A stretch of 16,584 nucleotides of DNA from an uncultured Collinsella sp. (GTDB taxonomy: Bacteria; Actinomycetota; Coriobacteriia; Coriobacteriales; Coriobacteriaceae): positions 1 to 16,584 of the forward strand of contig UQZC01000011.1 in assembly GCA_900545505.1 (NCBI GenBank), in the 5' to 3' direction. Numbering within the stretch: the first letter of the stretch is position 1; each line of letters opens with the position of its first letter. Positions 5,900 through 13,392 of this stretch are shown here, one piece after another. A program made the translations under genes and the position numbers. The notes beneath the pieces are model-generated. The model worked only from the letters and a program-made list of their open reading frames with translations, did no database searches and was not told the DNA's origin.

Positions 5900-8641
5900 A
5901 TGGACAAGACCACACAGGACAGCTTGGCAAAGAAACCCGTCGACATGAGGGACAGGATTCTCGAGCATCTCGAGGCCCTTACCTCTGCCGTCTCGCTCGA
6001 TGACCTTGCCCGTCTGTCCACCTCCGACATCGCCGAGACGCTCATCATCTCCAGGAGCCTGGCGAGCCAGTACCTCAACGACCTTGTTCGCGCCGGCCTT
6101 GTGGTTAAGGTGGCGGGCAGGCCTGTCCGTTATTTTCATCGCCGCGCGTTCCAGAAGCGTTTTCAGGTAAAGCTCTCTGCAAGCGAGTACGCCTCGCTCG
6201 CCGACCTCATCCAGGCGACGGGAATCGCCGATCACCGTGACTTCGCGCGTGCCGTGGGCTTTGACCTGAGCCTCAGCTCCGTTGTCGAGCAGTGCAAGGC
6301 TGCGGTTCAGTACCCTCCGTTCGGCCTGCCCATCCTCTTGAGCGGCGGCGTGGGTGTCGGCAAGTCTTTCCTTTCTCGTCTTGTGTACGAGTACGGCAAG
6401 AACCAGGGCTTGCTGCCCCGCGACTCCTCCTATGTGCGCATCGACTGCGCCGGGGTCCCGGACGCCGCCTCGTTCAACGGGCTTCTTGACGAGTCGATCG
6501 CGAAATCGCGCGGGGGTGTGGTTTTTGTCAACGGCATCGAGGCACTCTCTCCCTCTGCGATGGAGCACTGCCTTGCGACGGCCCTCGGGCTCGATGCCTC
6601 CCAGGATGCGCCGCGCGCTCGCCTCGTTCTTTCGACGACGCTTTCCGCCGATGACCTGAAGGTTTCCTCGGCCTACAGCAAAATGCCCATCTGTGCCCGC
6701 GTCCCCTCACTCAAGGAGCGGACCCCCGAGGAGCGCGAGGATCTCATCTTGAGCTTCCTGCGCAGCGAGGGGTGCCGAATCGGTTCTGATGTGAAGATTA
6801 GCCGCGGCGCATACCGTTGCCTCGTGAACGCGGACTTTTCCGATAACATCGCCGGCTTGCGCGCCTGCGTGACGAACTGCTGCGCCCAAGCGGTCCTCAA
6901 TCGCGAGGGCGACTACGTCGTCGTTCGCCCGTATCTTCTTCCCAGCGGGCTCCTCTCCTCCGCGCAGATCGATCAACAGCCCGATGATGGCGTTCTGATC
7001 GACGCGTCCCTGGATGCCGCCGAGAGCACAGGGCCGGTCGAGCAGGCGCTCGATGCCCTGCGCTCTCTCGATGAGCGATTCTGCGCCGGGGAGCTCTCTG
7101 TCTCCGAGTTCGTCTCGCAAGCTGTCTCCGCTGTGCGCGGCGTTGAGGATCACTTGATCTTCGGCCGCGGCGTTACCTCCTCGAGGTCGCGCGCCTTCGA
7201 GCGCATCGTGGGCGCGGTCCTTGCCGACGCAGGCTCTTCTTATGGCATCGAGCTTTCGAGGAAGGTCGCTTTTCTACTGGCCCAGGAGATTTGCCTGCAG
7301 TTGTGGCCGGGCATCGGCCTGGCTAAGCGAAAGTCTGCCTGTGCGGAGCAAATCTCGCATCTCCTCGGTGCCGTGACCTCCGAATTACCGTTTGCCTCGA
7401 GCGTCTCCGATCAGGTCGCCGCAGACGTGGAAGGGGCGCTGGGAATCTCGCTCGATCACTTCACGAAGACGCTTCTGACGCTGTGCGTCGCATCGGAGTC
7501 TCGCGACGCGAAGGCCCTTCGAACGCTCTGCGTCATCTTGTCCCACGGCTACTCAACGGCGACGAGCATCGCCGACGCGGCGAACCGTATGCTCGGCATG
7601 CATGTGTACGAGGCGGTCGACATGCCCTACGACCAGCAGCTGAAGGACATCGTCGGTCCGCTCCAGCGCCTCGTCGACCGCCATTCCTACTGCACCGGGG
7701 TCGTGTTCCTCGTCGACATGGGCTCCTTGGAGGAGGCCTATAAGGCCCTCGAGAACGTTACCGACTCCACTATCGGCGTGGTGAACAACGTCTCTACCGG
7801 TCTTGCGCTCGAGATCGGGGTCGGGCTGCTCGGCGGCAAGTCCATCGCCGAGGTTCTTGGCGATGCGACCGCCGCGTGCGTGACGCACTGCAAGGTGATC
7901 GAGCGCGTCAACCGTGAGGACGCCATCGTCTTCTGCTCCGAGTCCGGGGTCGACGCCGCGGAGAGGATACGCCAGCTCGTCTCGCAGAGCCTCCCGCGCA
8001 CCATAGGCGCGCGCCTGCTCACGAGGCCCTTCAAGCAGCTCGTCGCGAACGGGTCGAACGACGCCGTTTTCTCCGAGCACCGCGTCTGCGCCGTCATCGG
8101 CACGGGAGACCCCGGGGTCGCCTCCGTCCCCTTCGTCGCCCTCGAGGACATCATGTCGACGGCGTCCGCCTCTAAGGTCGATGCCGTGTTCGGCAGGTGG
8201 CTTGACGCTTCCGAGCTCTCTTCTTTCCACGAGAAGCTGCTCTCGAACATGACGCTGCAGAACGTCATCCGCTCCATCACCATCCTCGACCCGGAGCGGC
8301 TATTCCACGAGATCGAGAGCGCCGTGCACGAGCTTCAGCGCAGGACAGGCGAGAAGATCGGCAGCAACGCCATCATTGGGCTCTACGTCCACCTCTGCTG
8401 TCTCGTCGAGCGCCTTGTTACCAGAAACCCCATTGAGACCTACGTTGGCCAGGACCGCTTCGAGGAGGAGCGTGCCGATTTCATCGAGTCCTTCAGGCAG
8501 AGCTTCTCGAGCATCTCGACGCGCTATCGCGTAGAGGTTCCCGTAAGCGAGATCGCATATGTCTTCGACTACATAAGCGTGAGCGCCGCCCCGGCGCGAG
8601 AAGAGCGCCTCGGCTCCTCGGACCTCCTGCTCGACGAGTGA
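5900..8641 (+). CDS. LevR-like PTS-controlled transcriptional regulator with degenerate AAA+ domain
   Basis: A 913-aa regulator of the adjacent PTS operon, in the LevR/ManR architecture. Order: N-terminal winged helix (about 15-85); AAA+ domain (about 125-345) with Walker A GGVGVGKS (149-156); a first PRD-like helical domain (about 385-530); a mannose-type EIIA domain with His549 in LSHGYSTATS; an EIIB-like domain (about 670-755, C679); and a C-terminal PRD with His831 in GLYVHLCCLVERL. B. subtilis LevR is known to be phosphorylated at an EIIA-domain His (585, by HPr) and a PRD2 His (869, by EIIB); H549 and H831 occupy equivalent places. Oddities: the GAFTGA sigma-54 contact loop is missing, Walker B reads GGVVFVNG instead of an acidic pair, and the second PRD2 His appears to be Tyr891. 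The ATG is preceded by AAGGAGG. The mechanism therefore probably differs from sigma-54 activation. Confidence 0.88.
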   Translation: MDKTTQDSLAKKPVDMRDRILEHLEALTSAVSLDDLARLSTSDIAETLIISRSLASQYLNDLVRAGLVVKVAGRPVRYFHRRAFQKRFQVKLSASEYASLADLIQATGIADHRDFARAVGFDLSLSSVVEQCKAAVQYPPFGLPILLSGGVGVGKSFLSRLVYEYGKNQGLLPRDSSYVRIDCAGVPDAASFNGLLDESIAKSRGGVVFVNGIEALSPSAMEHCLATALGLDASQDAPRARLVLSTTLSADDLKVSSAYSKMPICARVPSLKERTPEEREDLILSFLRSEGCRIGSDVKISRGAYRCLVNADFSDNIAGLRACVTNCCAQAVLNREGDYVVVRPYLLPSGLLSSAQIDQQPDDGVLIDASLDAAESTGPVEQALDALRSLDERFCAGELSVSEFVSQAVSAVRGVEDHLIFGRGVTSSRSRAFERIVGAVLADAGSSYGIELSRKVAFLLAQEICLQLWPGIGLAKRKSACAEQISHLLGAVTSELPFASSVSDQVAADVEGALGISLDHFTKTLLTLCVASESRDAKALRTLCVILSHGYSTATSIADAANRMLGMHVYEAVDMPYDQQLKDIVGPLQRLVDRHSYCTGVVFLVDMGSLEEAYKALENVTDSTIGVVNNVSTGLALEIGVGLLGGKSIAEVLGDATAACVTHCKVIERVNREDAIVFCSESGVDAAERIRQLVSQSLPRTIGARLLTRPFKQLVANGSNDAVFSEHRVCAVIGTGDPGVASVPFVALEDIMSTASASKVDAVFGRWLDASELSSFHEKLLSNMTLQNVIRSITILDPERLFHEIESAVHELQRRTGEKIGSNAIIGLYVHLCCLVERLVTRNPIETYVGQDRFEEERADFIESFRQSFSSISTRYRVEVPVSEIAYVFDYISVSAAPAREERLGSSDLLLDE

Positions 8642-8764
8642 CCTTCCCCGCGCCGCCGCAAGCTGACCGCGCGTCCTCAATAATCCGATAACCCCTTGCC
8701 CGGCGCGAATCCGGATAGCGCCGAGGCAGTACCGAACGTAAAACTTCATTTGATAGGAGCAAAC
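8642..8764 (+). promoter_or_regulatory. Leader/promoter region of the PTS operon
   Basis: About 120 bp between the regulator and the EIIB gene. A weak CTGACC - 18 bp - GATAAC pair lies in the first third. An inverted repeat CGGCGC/GCGCCG (8701-8706 with 8718-8723) follows and is a candidate operator or hairpin. No sigma-54 promoter (TGGCAC-N5-TTGCA type) is present. AGGAG at 8755-8759 is the ribosome site of the EIIB gene. Confidence 0.4.
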
Positions 8765-9238
8765 ATGAGTGTTGTTATGGCACGAATCGACAATCGCCTG
8801 CTTCACGGCATCATCGTGACGCAGTGGGCCCCGGTGTCGGGCGCGACCCGAGTCATGGTCGTCGACGACAAGGTCGCCGGCGATGAGGTCCTGAAGTCCA
8901 CCATGAGGATGGCGCGCCCCGCGGGCATGGCCGTCTCGATCATCTCTGAGGAGACCGCGCTCAAGAACTTCGCGGCGGGCAAGTACGACCGCGAGAAGGT
9001 CTTCGTCATCGCGAAGGAGCCCGAGACGATGCTTCACCTGGCCGAGTCGGGCGTCGAGTTCCCGTCGCTGATCGTCGGCGGCTCTCTTGTCAAGGAGGAC
9101 GGCGTCCAGCTCACCCAGCGCGCCTATGCCTCCGCCGAGAACGTCCAGAGCTACAAGGCGCTCATCGCCCGCGGCGTCAAGGTGACGGCACAGTTCGTGC
9201 CCGCCGACAAGCCCGTCTCCGTCGCCGACCTCATCTAA
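8765..9238 (+). CDS. PTS mannose/fructose/sorbose-family EIIB subunit
   Basis: A 157-aa cytoplasmic phosphocarrier that passes phosphate from EIIA to the incoming sugar. The N-terminal signature ARIDNRLLHG carries the phosphorylated His14, the canonical position for this family (which uses His, not Cys). A later LIVGG motif is also typical. The start is the ATG 5 nt after AGGAG; further upstream frame lacks homology. First gene of the structural operon B-C-D-A, followed after 9 nt by EIIC. In LevR systems EIIB also phosphorylates the regulator when substrate is absent, so it is a likely direct partner of the 5900-8641 protein. Sugar specificity cannot be read from the sequence. Confidence 0.95.
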   Translation: MSVVMARIDNRLLHGIIVTQWAPVSGATRVMVVDDKVAGDEVLKSTMRMARPAGMAVSIISEETALKNFAAGKYDREKVFVIAKEPETMLHLAESGVEFPSLIVGGSLVKEDGVQLTQRAYASAENVQSYKALIARGVKVTAQFVPADKPVSVADLI

Positions 9239-9247
9239 GGAGGGATC

Positions 9248-10033
9248 ATGGTCAACTTCACTATCCTGCAGGTCGTCCTTTTGACCCTACTTGCCTTCAT
9301 CAAGCACGTGGACTACTACGGCATCCCGATGATCTTCGTCAACTATGCCGTCTTCTGGGGCCTTATCACCGGCGTCGTCATGGGCGACTGGCAGACCGGC
9401 CTCGTCATCGGCGGCACCATCCAGCTCATGCAGCTCGGCGTCGCGGGCTTCGGCGGCTCTTCGATCCCCGACTACGGCACGATGGCCATCATCGCCACCG
9501 CCTACGGCGTGACTCTGGGCTCGGACACGGGCCTCGCCATCGGCCTGCCGGTCGGCATGCTCGGCATCCAGCTCGACGTCATTGCCAAGATCCTCAACGG
9601 CTTCGTCGTGGAGAAGTCCCAGAAGCTCTGCAACGAGGGCAAGTTCAAGCAGATGAACGCCATCCTGTGGGTCTGCCCCGCGCTCTTCGGTCTGTGCGCC
9701 GCCCTGCCCGTCTTTGTTTCCGTGACGCTCGGCCAGCCCGCCGTCAACTGGCTCCTCGAGGTCATGCCCCAGTGGTTCCTCTCCGGCCTCACCCTCGCCG
9801 GCAAGATGCTCCCGGCCGTCGGCATCGCCATGCTGCTTCGCTACATGCCCACCGCTAAGTACTTCCAGTACCTGCTCGCCGGCTTCTTCCTCTCGGCCTT
9901 CCTGAACGTGCCCATCATCGGTGCCGCCATCGTCGGCGTTGCCCTCGCGATCGCGTTCTATCAGCGTGCCGAGAAGGACGCCGAGCTCGCCGCCCACGCT
10001 TCCGCAGACGCCTTCATCGGAGAGGATGAGTAA
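9248..10033 (+). CDS. PTS mannose-family EIIC permease subunit
   Basis: A 261-aa polytopic membrane protein, one of the two channel-forming subunits of a mannose-family PTS. Features are a hydrophobic N-terminus, an early GIPMIFVNYAVFWGLITG span, the family-typical GDWQTGLVIGGTIQLMQLG segment, and a run of further membrane helices to about residue 240. The C-terminal tail is charged and cytosolic. Length is normal (about 250-270 aa). AAGGAGGG overlaps the EIIB stop, and the gene ends 2 nt before the EIID start, so expression is tightly coupled. Confidence 0.95.
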   Translation: MVNFTILQVVLLTLLAFIKHVDYYGIPMIFVNYAVFWGLITGVVMGDWQTGLVIGGTIQLMQLGVAGFGGSSIPDYGTMAIIATAYGVTLGSDTGLAIGLPVGMLGIQLDVIAKILNGFVVEKSQKLCNEGKFKQMNAILWVCPALFGLCAALPVFVSVTLGQPAVNWLLEVMPQWFLSGLTLAGKMLPAVGIAMLLRYMPTAKYFQYLLAGFFLSAFLNVPIIGAAIVGVALAIAFYQRAEKDAELAAHASADAFIGEDE

Positions 10034-10035
10034 CC

Positions 10036-10866
10036 ATGGAAAACGAGAACATCACCGCCGCCGAGGGCAAGCCCTCCGGCTATAAGGTCACCAAGAAGGA
10101 CCTGCGCAACGCGAACTGGCGCTGGCTCATGAGCGTGTGCACCTTCAACTACCAGACCCAGCAGGGCGCCTCGGTCGCCTACGCCCTCTCGCCGATCCTG
10201 AGGAAGATCTACACGAACGACGAGGACTATAAGCAAGCGCTCAACAACCACTTCCGCTACTACAACACCCAGCCTTGGCTCGCCGCCATCATCCTCGGCG
10301 CCTGCGTGGCCATGGAGGAGCGTGACGGCCTCGCGGCGGCGGACGCCGTCCAAGACCTGAAGATCGGCACCATGGGACCGCTCGCCGGCGTCGGCGACTC
10401 CCTGCTCATGACCATGATCCCGACCATCATGGGCTCCATCGCCGCCTACATGGCCATCGAGGGCAACCCCGTGGGAGCCGGCATCTGGTTCGCGCTCATC
10501 CTGGCCATCTTCTGGGTCCGCATGCACGCCCTCGAGTTCGGCTACAAGCAGGGTGTGAAGCTCGTCACCGACTTCAGCGAGAAGCTTCCCAACCTCACTG
10601 CCGCCGCCTCCGTGCTCGGCCTCACCGTGGTCGGCTGCCTCATCGCCTCGGTCATCGGCGTCACCTGCCCGATTAGCTTCAGCTTCGGCGACGTCTCGAT
10701 GGAGATTCAGCCGCTGCTCGACAAGATCCTGCCTGCCATGATCCCCGCCGCCATCACGGGAAGCGCGTATTACCTTCTTACCAAGAAGAACGCGAGCATG
10801 ACGGTCCTCATCCTCGTGGTGATCGTCCTCGCGATGGTCGCCTCCGCCGCCGGCATCCTCGCCTAG
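10036..10866 (+). CDS. PTS mannose-family EIID permease subunit
   Basis: A 276-aa partner of EIIC in the sugar-translocating complex. Residues 1-25 are a charged cytosolic tail. The family signature follows (SVCTFNYQTQQGASVAYAL, about 34-52), then QPWLAAIILGACVAMEE and the glycine-rich GTMGPLAGVGDSLL. C-terminal hydrophobic spans end in VLILVVIVLAMVASAAG. The ribosome site GAGAGGAT lies in the end of the EIIC gene. It is followed after 26 nt by EIIA. Confidence 0.95.
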   Translation: MENENITAAEGKPSGYKVTKKDLRNANWRWLMSVCTFNYQTQQGASVAYALSPILRKIYTNDEDYKQALNNHFRYYNTQPWLAAIILGACVAMEERDGLAAADAVQDLKIGTMGPLAGVGDSLLMTMIPTIMGSIAAYMAIEGNPVGAGIWFALILAIFWVRMHALEFGYKQGVKLVTDFSEKLPNLTAAASVLGLTVVGCLIASVIGVTCPISFSFGDVSMEIQPLLDKILPAMIPAAITGSAYYLLTKKNASMTVLILVVIVLAMVASAAGILA

Positions 10867-10892
10867 CTTCGACCCAAGAGATTGGTGAATCA

Positions 10893-11291
10893 ATGAGAAA
10901 GATAGTTGTGGCGAGCCATTCCCTTCTCGCCCAGGGCTTCAAGGACACCCTCGAGTTCCTTACGGGTAAGAGCGACGCCATCAACGCCGTGTGCGCCTAC
11001 GTGAACGACAACGGCGAGGGGCTCGACGCGGCGGTCGAGGCGGCGCTTTCGGGCACTGACGAGGTCGTCGTCCTCACCGACGCGCTCGGCGGCAGCGTGA
11101 ACCAGCGCTTCTCCCGCTTCGCCTCCGACCGGATCCACGTGATCGCGGGTGTCAACCTCCCGCTCGCCATGACGGTCGCGCTCGCGCGCCCCGACGAGAA
11201 ACTCGACTTCGACGCCCTCGTCGACGAGGCGCGCCAGCAGATCGTCTACGTGAACGGTGCCAGTTCCGCCGAGTGCGAAGACGACGAATAG
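10893..11291 (+). CDS. PTS mannose-family EIIA subunit
   Basis: A 132-aa single-domain cytoplasmic EIIA that accepts phosphate from HPr and donates it to EIIB. His9 in VVASHSLLAQG is the phosphorylation site. VVLTDALGGSVNQ (about 59-71) is the characteristic second motif. It is a separate gene at the end of the PTS set, not fused to EIIB. The ribosome site is weak (GGTG a few nt upstream), so output may be lower than for EIIB to EIID. It is followed after 12 nt by the GH172 gene. HPr and enzyme I must come from elsewhere in the genome. Confidence 0.94.
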   Translation: MRKIVVASHSLLAQGFKDTLEFLTGKSDAINAVCAYVNDNGEGLDAAVEAALSGTDEVVVLTDALGGSVNQRFSRFASDRIHVIAGVNLPLAMTVALARPDEKLDFDALVDEARQQIVYVNGASSAECEDDE

Positions 11292-11303
11292 AGGAGGTCG
11301 ACG

Positions 11304-12428
11304 ATGAGAGAGTTCCTTAAGGACGTGTGGATGCACGGCGGTGAGGAAAGCCGCGCCATCACCCCCGAGAACATCACGGGCGAGAAGGGCCGCGCCGCCA
11401 TGTCGGCCAGCCACCTCGGCGTCGGCCGCAAGGGCTCGTGCTGCGTGCCCCTTGAGTCCGGCGAGACCATCACGCTCGCGGACATCGAGGGCCCCGGCAT
11501 CATCCGCCACATCTGGATGACCGTCCCCGACAAGACCGCCGCCGGCAGCTTCGTCATGCGCGACCTCGTACTGCGCTTCTACTGGGACGACGAGGAGACC
11601 CCCTCGGTCGAGTGCCCTGTCGGCGACTTCTTCTGCAACGGCTTCGGTGAGCGCGCCATCGTCAACTCGATGCCCATCTGCGTGAACCCGACGGGCGGCA
11701 TGAACTGCTACTTCGAGATGCCTTTCAGGAAGCACGCCAAGGTCACGCTTACGAGCGAGCACCCCGGGTTCATTAAGTACATCTTCTACACGTTCAACTA
11801 CGCGCTCACCGACGTGCCGGACGACGCCATGTACTTCCACGCCCGCTTTAACCGCGAGCGCAGCACCCACAGGGGCGTCGACTACACCGTGCTCGACGGC
11901 GTGCGCGGCAAGGGCTACTACGTCGGCACCTACATGGCCCTGTGCGCCCTGGAGCGCTATTGGTGGGGCGAGGGCGAGATGAAGTTCTTCCTCGACGGCG
12001 ACGAGGAGTTCCCCACGGTCACCTCGACGGGAGCCGAGGACTACTTCGGCGGTGCCTGGGCCTTCCTCGACAGGCCGCCCCACGCGCTGCCCGAGGCGCA
12101 GTGCTTCAACACGCTGTTCGCCGGCTACCCGTACCGCTCGACGCGCGACGCCACGCGCGACCGCTTCAGCGCGGGCAAGCCGAACCCGAACCCGATGCTC
12201 GCGACCAACGACGACGCGCTGCCCAGGCACGGCCTCTACAGGTGGCACCTTCCCGACCCGATCTCGTTCAAGGAGGACCTGCGCGTGACGTTCCAGGACC
12301 TCGGCAACGACGACATCAAGCTCTACGAGCGCGAGGACGACATCTCCACCGTCGCCTACTGGTACCAAAGCGAGCCGCACGCCGTGCTCGCCCCGTTTGC
12401 CGCAAGGCAGGACCGCGTGCCCAGGTAG
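11304..12428 (+). CDS. DUF2961 / GH172-family glycoside hydrolase, cytoplasmic
   Basis: A 374-aa member of DUF2961, the fold now classed as glycoside hydrolase family 172. Characterised members include a bifidobacterial enzyme acting on alpha-D-fructofuranoside/difructose anhydride I and bacterial D-arabinofuranosidases. The likely catalytic acids are Glu225 in WGEGEMKFFLDGD and Glu245 in TSTGAEDYFGGAW, 20 residues apart as I recall for the family. The N-terminal DIEGPGIIRHIWMTVPD segment is also typical. No signal peptide or membrane anchor, so it acts inside the cell on imported sugar. GAGGAGG (11291-11297) gives a strong start. Placed between PTS EIIA and a fructokinase-like ROK kinase, it probably cleaves a PTS-delivered, possibly phosphorylated, furanoside. 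The exact substrate is inference. Confidence 0.88.
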   Translation: MREFLKDVWMHGGEESRAITPENITGEKGRAAMSASHLGVGRKGSCCVPLESGETITLADIEGPGIIRHIWMTVPDKTAAGSFVMRDLVLRFYWDDEETPSVECPVGDFFCNGFGERAIVNSMPICVNPTGGMNCYFEMPFRKHAKVTLTSEHPGFIKYIFYTFNYALTDVPDDAMYFHARFNRERSTHRGVDYTVLDGVRGKGYYVGTYMALCALERYWWGEGEMKFFLDGDEEFPTVTSTGAEDYFGGAWAFLDRPPHALPEAQCFNTLFAGYPYRSTRDATRDRFSAGKPNPNPMLATNDDALPRHGLYRWHLPDPISFKEDLRVTFQDLGNDDIKLYEREDDISTVAYWYQSEPHAVLAPFAARQDRVPR

Positions 12429-12455
12429 GGTCGCCTCGAAACAAGCCAACGTTAT

Positions 12456-12493
12456 GGGCGCCCGCGGTTGACCATGACTGCGGGCGTCCCTTT
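12456..12493 (+). terminator. Intercistronic hairpin with short T-run between GH172 and ROK genes
   Basis: GGG plus CGCCCGC (12456-12465) pairs with GCGGGCG and CCC (12480-12490), with one bulged T at 12487, and is followed by TTT. The ROK ribosome site AAGGAGG starts 3 nt later. It may be a partial terminator or an RNA-stabilising 3' hairpin that lowers kinase expression relative to the upstream genes. Confidence 0.55.
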
Positions 12494-12507
12494 GTAAGGA
12501 GGATCGC

Positions 12508-13392
12508 ATGAGCGAAAAGCAAATGAGGCTCGGCGCCCTCGAGGCCGGCGGGACCAAGATGGTCTGTGCCGTGGTGTCCGGCGACGGCGAGGTCCTCGAC
12601 CGTATGGAGACCCCGACGCTTACGCCCGCCGAGACCGTCCCGCAAATGGTCGAGTGGTTCACCGCCCGCGATGTGGACGCGTTGGGCATCGGCGCCTTCG
12701 GCCCGACCTGCGTCGACCCCAACGATGAGCGCTACGGTTCCATCCTCCAGACGCCCAAGCTCGCGTGGCGAGGCTATGGTCTTCGCGCCGCGTTCGCCGA
12801 CGCCCTCGGGATTCCGGTGACCTACGACACGGACGTGAACGTTGCCTGCCTCGGCGAAGTGGTCTTCGGCTGCTGCAAGGGGCTCGAGGACGCCGTCTAC
12901 GTGACCATCGGCACCGGCGTGGGCGCGGGCGTCATGTGCGCGGGCAGGCTCCTTCACGGCATGCTGCACCCCGAGGCCGGCCACATGCTGGTAAGGGCCC
13001 GTCCCACCGAGGAGGGACGCTGCGTCTGCCCGAGCCACGCGAGCTGTCTCGAGGGCCTCGCCTCCGGCCCCGCCATTGCCGCGCGCTGGGGAAAGCCCGC
13101 GGCCGAGCTCGCGGACAACGATGAAGTGTGGGCGCTCGAGGGGGATTATCTGGGGCAGATGTGCGCGAACCTCGTGCTCATGTACTCGCCCCGTCGCATC
13201 GTCCTCGGCGGCGGCGTGATGCACCAGGAGCAGCTCTACGGCATCGTTCGCAAGAAGACCCTCGAATATCTGGGTGGCTACATCCAGACCGCCGAGCTTA
13301 AGGACATGGAGAGCTACATCTGCGCCCCGGGCTGCGGCGGCGACCAAGGAATCCTCGGCGCGGCCGAGCTGGCAAGAAGGACGCTCGCGTAA
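12508..13392 (+). CDS. ROK-family sugar kinase, fructokinase-like
   Basis: A 294-aa ATP-dependent sugar kinase of the ROK family, closest in pattern to the ScrK/YdhR-type fructokinases. Evidence is the opening GALEAGGTKMVCAV, the IGAFGPTCVDP motif (about 61-71), the catalytic Asp109 in YDTDVN, the ATP site IGTGVGAGV (134-142), and a zinc site formed by His159 (HPEAGH), Cys174, His177 and Cys180 (CPSHASC). The C-terminal LGGGVM motif is also present. The length is usual. AAGGAGG precedes the start by 5 nt. As last gene of the operon it would phosphorylate the sugar freed by GH172. Fructose is the likely substrate, but other hexoses cannot be excluded. Confidence 0.9.
   Translation: MSEKQMRLGALEAGGTKMVCAVVSGDGEVLDRMETPTLTPAETVPQMVEWFTARDVDALGIGAFGPTCVDPNDERYGSILQTPKLAWRGYGLRAAFADALGIPVTYDTDVNVACLGEVVFGCCKGLEDAVYVTIGTGVGAGVMCAGRLLHGMLHPEAGHMLVRARPTEEGRCVCPSHASCLEGLASGPAIAARWGKPAAELADNDEVWALEGDYLGQMCANLVLMYSPRRIVLGGGVMHQEQLYGIVRKKTLEYLGGYIQTAELKDMESYICAPGCGGDQGILGAAELARRTLA

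Noticed and set aside
7553..8283. Overlapping minus-strand frames inside the regulator gene
   Set aside because: Compositional shadows of the 913-aa regulator.
8642..8764. Possible sigma-54 promoter for the PTS operon
   Set aside because: No TGGCAC-N5-TTGCA-like element; the only TTGCC lacks the upstream GG half at the right distance.
10890..12722. 610-codon minus-strand open frame antisense to EIIA and GH172
   Set aside because: Shadow of strongly GC-biased coding; Val/Ala/Arg-rich without any domain, no ribosome site, and the plus-strand genes are clear.
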